Assembly (NCBI RefSeq): GCF_037076345.1
Contig: NZ_AP024702.1
Span: 3,782,001-3,846,000, forward strand
DNA length: 64,000 bases
From: Haloferula helveola
Lineage (GTDB): Bacteria > Verrucomicrobiota > Verrucomicrobiia > Verrucomicrobiales > Akkermansiaceae
Direction: 5' to 3'
Shown here piece after piece: positions 9,501 through 16,823 of this stretch. Made by a program: the position numbers and the translations under genes. How positions within the stretch are numbered: the stretch's first letter is position 1; the number at the start of each line of letters is the position of its first letter. Under the pieces are notes generated by a model, which made no database searches, was not told the DNA's origin, and was given only the letters and a program-made list of their open reading frames with translations.

Positions 9501-10293
9501 GGCCGAGTTGGCCGACAACGACCTGCTTGCCGCGGCGCTCGCCAGTCCTCCCGAAGCGAAGCCCGAATTGGCGAGCGCGTGGCTTGGAGCGCCGAACTCG
9601 ATCAAGGGTCCGACCACGGCGGGTTTCAAACGTCAGAGCGGATCGAACCTGTTGCTGGTCGGCCAGGGCGAAGAAAGGATCAAGGCGCTGATGGGAGCAT
9701 CGATTCTCTCGCTTTCGGCCCAGTATCCTCTCGGCACCGCCCGCTTCGTGGTTCTCGATCCCGAGGGGAAAAAGGGCTACCTCGCCGGGTTGCTGAATTC
9801 GCTGCCCCATCCGGGCGAGGTTCACGTGCCGGGCTCGGTGGGGGAGGTGGTCGAAGAGCTTTCGCAGCGACTCAAGTCCGACGGTGACGACGAGGTCTTC
9901 GTGTTCGTCCGGGACCTGCAGCGCTTCAAGGCGCTGAAACAGGATGACGAGTTCCGCTTTGATTTCGATGCCGACGTCACCGGCAAGGTGGATGCGGCAA
10001 AAGCATTTCTCGAACTGGCCAGCGAAGGACCCGGGGTGGGGATCCACCTGATTGCGAGTGTCGATACGTGGGCCAATGTCGGCCGCTGGCTGCCGCGCAA
10101 GGCGCTGTCGGACTTCCCGCTGCGCGTGCTTTTCCAAATGAGCGCCAACGACTCGGCCGCGCTGACCGACAGTCCGGCCGCTGGCAAGCTGGGCCTGCAC
10201 CGGGCCCTTCTGTACGACGAATCGCTGGGTTCGCTGGAGACGTTCCGGCCGTATGCGAAAGCGGCTGCGCCGAGCATCGGAGCAGGGAGGTGA
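6523..10293 (+). CDS. FtsK/SpoIIIE-type ATPase, EssC/EccC-like
   Basis: 1256 residues. Order: an N-terminal charged coiled coil (about 5-195), two membrane segments (about 210-228 and 235-262), a second coiled coil (about 275-400), then three ATPase-like units. The first has a degenerate P-loop (GSLLLEGEPADAASTI, near 481-496). The second is intact: Walker A GKTGSGKST (744-752) and Walker B LLMIDEFQEFF (847-857), with LGSQTLGG as sensor region. The third is again degenerate (LLLVGQGEERIKALM, near 1043). Three tandem ATPase units behind a two-helix membrane anchor is the EssC/EccC plan of type VII secretion; DNA translocases of the FtsK type have one unit and a gamma domain, which is absent. 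FHA domains of EssC are replaced by coiled coils. Confidence 0.85.
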   Translation: MPTASDPLEPGQVLDELAALKRAIEETARREEQVRGAHTTCIVAARRIAREREEREHEEEEARRSLLEQRHAAEREVLEARHQARLAWIEERFHSARQSLTERISQSQGSRVGRMQAEILRVQEQRKHEYEQAKHELVALREQAEEQRGEVAILAAGARKSLRAFRPFFDRKLSGKGVKVSDPGDGDLMAAASAEVEKVKALPLAKFFRFVPLTLLLLVAVGAVAWFSGTPGEVMAWLPMAGIAAGVVLALYLIALASVWGPTMRLVHALHQVRVAGAMSVNSMRDRVLGLKEEIDREAEQLRGGLSETLRETDDSAQERIREGTEKLERQVARLPEVEERIHQRRVAALEAVHAGENLAFADELRQASEKRAEELGAETGESDAETEKVIAALASEWPERVTRPVEALTALAEDRERRFPAWSDDVPDSWVPPEDAESVAPFGKLRIPMDALVDKRPEDERFPLPDEIEVPLAIGLPDHGSLLLEGEPADAASTINEIVLRLLATHPPGRVDFTFIDAVGLGRDFAGLMHLADYEDHLIHGRIWTQPQQIEERLAELNEHVEKVIQMYLRNEYATIADYNRQAGTIAEKYRFVVIAGLPTGFSETALGRLRSLAASGARCGVFLLVQLDGPLPDAALDAELRRSCLCLKQSDGRWQLDGQPGEVTLDHAPADALATRLVHRFGKASVDSNRVEVPFSSIAPQDGWWTEETGDELRVPIGRTGAKKLQYLAIGKGTKQHALIAGKTGSGKSTLFHVMITNLALHCSPDEVEFYLIDFKKGVEFKCYGSKRLPHARVVAIESDRDFGLSVLHRVDEELRHRGELFREHGAQDLAGYRKASGEIMPRTLLMIDEFQEFFTEDDGIAQEASLLLDRIIRQGRAFGIHCILGSQTLGGAYTLARATLGQMVIRIALQCNEADAYLIMDDDNPAPRLLTRPGEGIYNDNAGAVAANSPFQTVWLSEDERNERLDEMTALAKERGVKVAPPVVFEGNAPAELADNDLLAAALASPPEAKPELASAWLGAPNSIKGPTTAGFKRQSGSNLLLVGQGEERIKALMGASILSLSAQYPLGTARFVVLDPEGKKGYLAGLLNSLPHPGEVHVPGSVGEVVEELSQRLKSDGDDEVFVFVRDLQRFKALKQDDEFRFDFDADVTGKVDAAKAFLELASEGPGVGIHLIASVDTWANVGRWLPRKALSDFPLRVLFQMSANDSAALTDSPAAGKLGLHRALLYDESLGSLETFRPYAKAAAPSIGAGR

Positions 10294-10418
10294 CTCGCGT
10301 CGCGCTTACTTTTGGTCGCGCATTTGCGCCTTATTGCGGGCTTTTCTGCGGCGCGGCGGCTGGCCTCTTGAGTTCTTGAGAACCCGGGGCATTCTGCCGG
10401 GAAAACCGATTCCCGAAC

Positions 10419-13400
10419 GTGAGAAACCCGATACTTCCTCAGGCGCTTGCTGGCGTCTTTTTGGTGCTTCCGTCCGCCGTCCATGCTGCCGATACCGATC
10501 TCGACGGACTGGATGACTCCGTGGAGACCAATACCGGTGTCTATGTTTCGCCGACCGACACCGGCACCGATCCGAACGACCCCGACAGCGATGGCGACGG
10601 AGCGGGGGACTGGTACGAGGTCGCGACGATCGAAGCGGCTCCGACCGATCCCCAGCCGAATGCTCCGAACGACCCTGCGATCACCACAAACATTCCGTAT
10701 CCGCTGCCCGCTCCGGATGCCTCCGCCGGCGCCACGGACAAGCCGGTGAAAGTGTATATCCTTTCCGGCCAGTCGAACATGGTCGGGCAGGGATCCATCG
10801 GCCCCCTCGGCACGGCCGGGACACTCGAGACGATCACGCGCAACGAGTACAAGTTCCCCAACCTGCTCGATGGCAGCGCCTGGTCCGTCCGCAACGATGT
10901 CCGCTACCGCGGAGTCATCGCCGCTACCGGCGACTCCCTGCTGACGCCCGGTCACAACAACGGGACCACCCTGATCGGCCCGGAGATTTCCTTCGGCCAT
11001 GTGATGGGTTACTTTCACGACGAGCCGGTCCTGGTCATCAAGAGTTCGCAAGGCGGCCGTGCCCTCGGCTGGGATTTCCTGCCGCCCGGCAGCGTCCAGT
11101 ATACCTACGGTTCGAACACGTTCGCCGGCTATGGCGAGTCGCCCGGAGCGTGGCCCACCGGCACCACTCCCGTCCCGAACGCGTTCTACGGTGGCTACCA
11201 GTTCGACGAATGCTTCGTCCGGGAGGCCGATCGGGCCCCGGCGGGTGCTTCGAACCCGGCGGTGACAAACGTGACCGACGTGTTGGACAATTTCGCCACC
11301 CACTACACGGATTGGGCGGCGCAGGGCTTCGAGATCGCCGGTTTCGCCTGGTTCCAAGGTTGGAACGACGGCCTCAGCGGTACGGCGGCGTATGCGAACA
11401 ACTATGAAAAGAACATGGCTCGTTTCATTCGGGAGATCCGCGCCTACTACGAAAGCCGCTATCCGGGTCAGGTCGTGCCCCAGGCACCTTTCGTGATCGC
11501 TACCGCGGCCTTCGAAGGATGGGACGAATCTTACCTCAACCAGTACCCGACCCGTCGGGCGGTGATCGATGCTCAGCACGCCGTCAGCACGGACGCGGCG
11601 AGCTATCCGGACCTCGCAGGCAACGTGAAGACGATGGAGGCCCGCGGCTTCTGGCGGGACGCGTCCGTTTCCCCGGTTCCCAACGGCAGCCAGGGCTTTC
11701 ACTACAACCGGCATGCCGAGACCTTCATGCTTGTCGGCGATGCCCTCGGTCGCGGCATGATCGACCTGATCGAGTCCGCCACCCCCGATACCCTCGCTCC
11801 CGAGATCACTGGATTGAGCCCGCTCGACAACTCCGTCGATCTGGCAGCGGACATTGATCTGGTGCTCAACTTCAACGAGGCGGTCGCCGCCGGCACGGGC
11901 AACATCACGCTCAAGAATCTCACCGATGCCACGCAGTCCACCATCGCGATCACCGATGGCAGCCAGGTTTTCTTCAACGGTTCGTTTCTGACGATCAACC
12001 CGACCGCGGATCTCCTCGGAGGCAAGAGTTATGCGGTCCGGATCGATCCGGGTGCGGTTGAGGATCTGTCAGAGAATCCCTTTGCCGGAATCAGCGACGA
12101 CGTGACCTGGAACTTCACGACGGTGCCGCCCGACCTCACTGCGCCGACCATTTCTGCCCTGAGCCCGGCCGACGATTCCACGGGTGCGGCGGTCGGTTCC
12201 AACCTCATCGTGACCTTCGATGAGCCTGTGGTGCTCGGCAGCGGAAACATTACGATCCGGAATCTGAGCAACTCGACGGAGACGGTCATTCCGGTCACGG
12301 ATGCGGCGAAGGTCGCCCTCGAAGACACGGTCATGACGATCGACCCTTCGGCAAACCTCCCGGGAAACTCGAACCTCGCCGTCCGGATCGATGCCGGGGT
12401 GGTGATGGATCCGTCCGGCAACCTGTTCGCGGGGATCACCGATGATGTGACCTGGAACTTTGCCACCGCCGCGCCTCCGACGAGCGCCGAGATCTCGATC
12501 GTCAGCGAAGCCGAGGGCTTCCTCGGTTCGGACAAGACCAAGGTTGCCACCACCCACAACGGAACCACCCTGTTGGATTACAACGCCTCGGGTGTCGACA
12601 AACTGGTGGTCGCGATCGGCTTCGAGTCGGGGTTCAACAACAACACCGCTACGGTGACCGGGGTGGAGTTCAATGACGTCCCGCTCACCGAGGCGGTTCA
12701 GGAGAACGCCCGGACGAACACGAGTTACGACGGAGGCACCGCGGCGATCTTCTATCTCGACGAACCGTTTCAGGGCACCGCCACCTTCACGGTGAGCGTC
12801 ACGACATCGGGGGGCAGTCCCAATGGCGGTTGGGTTTCGGTCATCGGACTGTCGGGTACGGAATCCGGCTTCGGCGATACCGGGGCGAACTGGTTCACCC
12901 AAGCCTCGTCGGGCAATGTTTCCACCAGCCTCACGACCACGGCGGATGACTCTCTGGTGATCGCGATGGTTGAGAACTCCGGACGGCAGAACGGTGCCGG
13001 AACCCCGACCGCGGTCTCGCCGCTCATCCTGAGCAACAACGGCACCTGGGGAAGCCAGTGGGGGGGCGGCGCCTCGGGTTACCAGTTCGTGCCAACCGGC
13101 GGCACGACGGTCACACCGACCTTCAACACCAATGCGGGCGGCAACATCCATGTCGTTGCCGCCGAGTTCAAGGTGTCGACGGTTCCTCCCAATGCCTATG
13201 AGATCTGGTCCGCGCTTTATCCCACCGCGAATCCCGATCCGTCTCTCGATTTCGATGGCGGCGGCCTGGCGAACGCCATCGAGTGGGTGGTTGGTGGCGA
13301 TCCGACCCAAGGTGGCGACGACAGCGCCCACCTTCCCGCGATCGACGCCGCCAGCGATCCGGACGGCAAGTTCCTGTTCACCTACCGGCGGAGGGACGAT

Positions 13401-13619
13401 GCGAATGCGGATCCGAACACGACCATCGCGGTGGAGTTCGGGAGCACCCTGTCGGGTTGGACGACCGCCATTCACGAGGGGCCCGGCCCGCAGCAAATCA
13501 CGATTACCGAAGTGCCGGGCACACCGGGATTCACCGATGTCACCGTAGCCCTGCCGTCCGGCCTCGCCTCAAACGGCCGGCTTTTCGCCCGGCTGATGGT
13601 CGAGGTCGCGACTCCCTAA
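10419..13619 (+). CDS. Large secreted SASA-type (sialate O-acetylesterase-like) esterase with Ig-like and C-terminal modules
   Basis: 1066 residues from a GTG; signal peptide MRNPILPQALAGVFLVLPSA. Acidic calcium-binding repeats of thrombospondin-3 type (TDLDGLDDS, DPNDPDSDGDGAGDW) lead into an SGNH/SASA esterase domain (about 107-445) with YILSGQSNMVGQG (nucleophile Ser119) and FAWFQGWNDG. Two Ig-like repeats of about 110 residues follow (each starting LAPEITGLSPLDNS or TAPTISALSPADDS and ending DDVTWNF). From about 690 on it shares a module with the next gene. The C-terminus has YEIWSALYP, a GGGLANAIEWVVGGDP turn and a beta domain. Likely removes acetyl groups from polysaccharide outside the cell; the substrate is unknown. 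Confidence 0.8.
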   Translation: MRNPILPQALAGVFLVLPSAVHAADTDLDGLDDSVETNTGVYVSPTDTGTDPNDPDSDGDGAGDWYEVATIEAAPTDPQPNAPNDPAITTNIPYPLPAPDASAGATDKPVKVYILSGQSNMVGQGSIGPLGTAGTLETITRNEYKFPNLLDGSAWSVRNDVRYRGVIAATGDSLLTPGHNNGTTLIGPEISFGHVMGYFHDEPVLVIKSSQGGRALGWDFLPPGSVQYTYGSNTFAGYGESPGAWPTGTTPVPNAFYGGYQFDECFVREADRAPAGASNPAVTNVTDVLDNFATHYTDWAAQGFEIAGFAWFQGWNDGLSGTAAYANNYEKNMARFIREIRAYYESRYPGQVVPQAPFVIATAAFEGWDESYLNQYPTRRAVIDAQHAVSTDAASYPDLAGNVKTMEARGFWRDASVSPVPNGSQGFHYNRHAETFMLVGDALGRGMIDLIESATPDTLAPEITGLSPLDNSVDLAADIDLVLNFNEAVAAGTGNITLKNLTDATQSTIAITDGSQVFFNGSFLTINPTADLLGGKSYAVRIDPGAVEDLSENPFAGISDDVTWNFTTVPPDLTAPTISALSPADDSTGAAVGSNLIVTFDEPVVLGSGNITIRNLSNSTETVIPVTDAAKVALEDTVMTIDPSANLPGNSNLAVRIDAGVVMDPSGNLFAGITDDVTWNFATAAPPTSAEISIVSEAEGFLGSDKTKVATTHNGTTLLDYNASGVDKLVVAIGFESGFNNNTATVTGVEFNDVPLTEAVQENARTNTSYDGGTAAIFYLDEPFQGTATFTVSVTTSGGSPNGGWVSVIGLSGTESGFGDTGANWFTQASSGNVSTSLTTTADDSLVIAMVENSGRQNGAGTPTAVSPLILSNNGTWGSQWGGGASGYQFVPTGGTTVTPTFNTNAGGNIHVVAAEFKVSTVPPNAYEIWSALYPTANPDPSLDFDGGGLANAIEWVVGGDPTQGGDDSAHLPAIDAASDPDGKFLFTYRRRDDANADPNTTIAVEFGSTLSGWTTAIHEGPGPQQITITEVPGTPGFTDVTVALPSGLASNGRLFARLMVEVATP

Positions 13620-13651
13620 CATCCGAACGATCCGGTCGCCGGAACTCCCCA

Positions 13652-16600
13652 ATGAAACCCTTGCATGCGATCCACTTCATACCGGCCGCCCTACTTGCGG
13701 CGATCGGCACCGCTGCCGCCGTTTCGATCGATGCGGTCTATTTCGGCCAGACCCATCTGCAAACTCCGGATCACCCGTATTTCGGCCTCGTCGGCGAGCG
13801 CGAGTGCCTCATCAAGGCTCACGTCACGGATCCGGCGACGCCCGCGTCCCCGGCGGTGACGGCCGTGCTCAGCCTTGGCGGCAACACCCTCAATCTGCCG
13901 CTCACCGGCCCTGCTTCGCTGTCCGCCTCGATTCCCGACGGGCTTGGCGTCGTCGAGCACTCGTTCGCGAACACCTTCACCGCGACGATTCCGCCCGAGT
14001 GGGTGAAGACCGGTCTCGAGGTGACCGTGGATGCTGGATCCGACAGCGTGAATTTCACCGACATGAAAGTGGGAGCGCCGACCAAGATCGTCATGACGAT
14101 GTTCGACGTGCAGTACTTCAACGACACGAACGGCGACTATCCTGCGGGAACCTTTGACGAACTTGAGGCGAAGTGGCCGGTGTCGGATCTCGAGATCCGT
14201 CGTATCCCGCACGTCATTTTCCGTGAACTCGTGATCCCGCCGCGGTCGGACGTGGGCGCCGAGGCGGTGCGGGTGTCATCGCCGGGCGATTATACCGCGC
14301 AGACGGGACTTGGTTTCGACGGTGAACAGGCCGCCGCGCTGGCATGGAACGGGGCCCTGAAGCGGGCGTCGGGGCGGAGTGGTCGGACCAGTCTCTACTA
14401 CACCAACATCTACAACGTGAATGCCGGCGGTCAGGCAGGTGGCTTCGCGGGCGTCGGCAACGGCACCTCCCAAGGGATCCTGATCCACGAACTGGGCCAT
14501 GCCCTATCGCTGCCGCATTGGGGCGACAACGCCGCCTATCCCTACAAGGGCGACATGCATGGCATCCTCGCTCCGGCAAACTACAACGGGACCCATGCCG
14601 GGCCGGTTTGGGGCTACGACCTACGAACGCAGACCTTCATTCCCTGCACCGTGCAGCCGGGAAACGTCGGCGGCAAACCCGCAGGCACTTACAAGGTGGA
14701 TCCGATGCAGGGCGGCGGCAACGGCTGGCAGGAACCCGGTTTCCTGATGAACCACTACTCCGACTACTCGGCCTTCAGGATGCGCGATTATCTCCATGGC
14801 CACGTGTTGGTCTGGAACCCGTCGCTCAATTCGTACGCCTCGTGGAACCAGACCGCTGGCGATTACACCAACACGGTCTCGAACAACGGTGTGCGGTATC
14901 CGGTGGTGCGGGACACCGAGGTGATCAGCGTCATGGCCTCGATCTCGGGAGCCAAGCCGGACGTCAACATGGTCTATCCACCGATCGGACCCTACACCAG
15001 CGGACTCATCGAACTGTTCGATCCCCGCGTTGCCTCCGACCGGGCTGCGGCGGTCTCCACCGGCTTCGCGCCGGGCGGCGGCTGTGATGTCAGTCTGAGG
15101 GTCATGCAGGGTGGTGTGGAAAAGATCTACATGCTCGCCGCACCCTGGGAACCCGGTGCCAATCTACTCAGCGGAGGCAGCCTGAAAACCGAAGCGATCA
15201 ACCTGCCGGCGGCAGACGGAGCCGTCACGCTGGCGGAACTGCTCTATACGCCCGACGCGGAAGCCATCGGGCTGCCTGCCGACCCGCAGGTGCTTGCCAC
15301 CTGGGCCCCGGTGAATCCTGATCCCGCCGGGTTTGAGGCTCCGCCGGCTGCCGGAAGTTCGAGCCTCATCAGCATGACTGCCTTCGCCGGTACAAGCGAC
15401 GAGGGATCGGTCGAATACCTGTTTACCGAAACCAGTGGCAATCCCGGCGGCACGTCGAGCGGCTGGCAGAGCAATCCGGTCTACACGGATACCGGTCTGC
15501 AACCGTCCACCACCTACACCTACACCGTGACCATGCGCGCGGGTAGCTTCACCGGCCGGCCTTCGGCTCCCGAAGCGGCCACCACGGACGCCGCCGGCCT
15601 GCCCGGTGCCATCACCTTTGACGGCTTCGTTTCCGACTACCTCCCGGGCAACACCAAGACCTTCACTTTCGATGCCAGCGGCTCCGACAAGCTGGTCCTG
15701 ATCGTTTCGGGGGAACACAGCAACCCGGGAAGCACCGCGGGAGATGTGGTGAGTGCCACCTACGACGGCGTTCCGCTGATCAAGGCGGTGGAACAGGATC
15801 CGGTTGGATCGACCCTGCAGACGACCTCGGATCTCTGGTATCTTGACGATCCGGGTTCCGTTCATTCGGCGGGTCAGATCGTCTTTTCGGTCACCGGAAA
15901 CGGAAACAACTATGTGCACACCGCGATCGGTCTCTCGGGTACCTCACCCGGTTTCAACGGTGCCTCCGCGATCGCGACCGGAACTTCGAGTGTGGACATG
16001 AATGTGTCGGCCTCGAACTCGCTGGTGATCTCCTGGCTCACCCTCGGAGGCAGCGGGAACACCGCCTCGACGGCGACCTCGGTGCAGGCCGCTTCGCCGG
16101 CGGAGGCGGTCACCTTCGGCGGCGCGAAGACGGGCGGCAACTACGCCGGACATGTGCTGGCGCGATCGACGGACCTCACCCCGGGATCCAATACATTCTC
16201 ATTCAACACCGGTCTCACCGACGTGCTCTGCCTGTCGGCCGAGTTCCTCGCGGCGGAGATCCCGGTGACCAGCCCGTACGAACTGTGGGCCGCTACCAAC
16301 GCGCCGACGGGCGGTCCGGACGACGATGATGACGGCGACGGCGTGCGCAACGCGGTCGAGTTCGTGCTGGGTGGCCTGAACACGACCTCCGAACTCGGCA
16401 ATCTTCCCACCGTCCAATCCAGCGGCAGCGACGTCACCTTCACCTTCATCCGAGACCGGGCGTCCATCGATCCGTCGACTTCGGTCAGCATCGAGGTCGG
16501 CACCGACCTTGTCTCGTGGCCGACCGAGTATCCCGTGCCCGATACCCCGACCGCGGGCCCTCCGGTTGCCGTAGTGGACAACCTTGATGGCACCGACACC

Positions 16601-16669
16601 GTCACTCTCACCGTACCTCGCGACTCGCCCGCGAAATTCGCTCGCCTCAAGGTCCTGATCCTGCCGTAA
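13652..16669 (+). CDS. Secreted M66-like zinc metalloprotease with fibronectin-like and C-terminal modules
   Basis: 1005 residues from the ATG at 13652, giving signal peptide MKPLHAIHFIPAALLAAIGT. The catalytic site is HELGHALSLPHWG with zinc ligands H279, H283 and H289 and general base E280, the metzincin-like pattern seen in M66 (StcE/TagA-like) peptidases; the usual glycine between the second and third histidine is a serine. Gly-rich NAGGQAGGFAGVGNGTSQG precedes it. A fibronectin-III-like region is near 575-650 (GLQPSTTYTYTVTMRAG). The last 355 residues resemble the C-terminus of the preceding esterase (SGSDKLVLIV, AIGLSGTSPGF, YELWAATN, DGDGVRNAVEFVLGG). The 32-base gap suggests joint transcription. 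Confidence 0.8.
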   Translation: MKPLHAIHFIPAALLAAIGTAAAVSIDAVYFGQTHLQTPDHPYFGLVGERECLIKAHVTDPATPASPAVTAVLSLGGNTLNLPLTGPASLSASIPDGLGVVEHSFANTFTATIPPEWVKTGLEVTVDAGSDSVNFTDMKVGAPTKIVMTMFDVQYFNDTNGDYPAGTFDELEAKWPVSDLEIRRIPHVIFRELVIPPRSDVGAEAVRVSSPGDYTAQTGLGFDGEQAAALAWNGALKRASGRSGRTSLYYTNIYNVNAGGQAGGFAGVGNGTSQGILIHELGHALSLPHWGDNAAYPYKGDMHGILAPANYNGTHAGPVWGYDLRTQTFIPCTVQPGNVGGKPAGTYKVDPMQGGGNGWQEPGFLMNHYSDYSAFRMRDYLHGHVLVWNPSLNSYASWNQTAGDYTNTVSNNGVRYPVVRDTEVISVMASISGAKPDVNMVYPPIGPYTSGLIELFDPRVASDRAAAVSTGFAPGGGCDVSLRVMQGGVEKIYMLAAPWEPGANLLSGGSLKTEAINLPAADGAVTLAELLYTPDAEAIGLPADPQVLATWAPVNPDPAGFEAPPAAGSSSLISMTAFAGTSDEGSVEYLFTETSGNPGGTSSGWQSNPVYTDTGLQPSTTYTYTVTMRAGSFTGRPSAPEAATTDAAGLPGAITFDGFVSDYLPGNTKTFTFDASGSDKLVLIVSGEHSNPGSTAGDVVSATYDGVPLIKAVEQDPVGSTLQTTSDLWYLDDPGSVHSAGQIVFSVTGNGNNYVHTAIGLSGTSPGFNGASAIATGTSSVDMNVSASNSLVISWLTLGGSGNTASTATSVQAASPAEAVTFGGAKTGGNYAGHVLARSTDLTPGSNTFSFNTGLTDVLCLSAEFLAAEIPVTSPYELWAATNAPTGGPDDDDDGDGVRNAVEFVLGGLNTTSELGNLPTVQSSGSDVTFTFIRDRASIDPSTSVSIEVGTDLVSWPTEYPVPDTPTAGPPVAVVDNLDGTDTVTLTVPRDSPAKFARLKVLILP

Positions 16670-16823
16670 GCTTTCGCGGAGATGCCGAGAACTCGTCGGA
16701 TCGAGCTCGGGCGCGCCGATCGCCGATTTGGCGGCTGATCCGGAGGCTCCCGTCCCTCGTGAGGTCGGGCTGCCGGCTTTCGCGGTTGTAAGTTGGGGGC
16801 CGGTCTGCTTTTTCCGGGGCCGC

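Noticed and set aside
16670-16823. T-box or other leader upstream of thrS
   Set aside because: No T-box sequence, specifier-type hairpin or terminator/antiterminator pair could be recognised.
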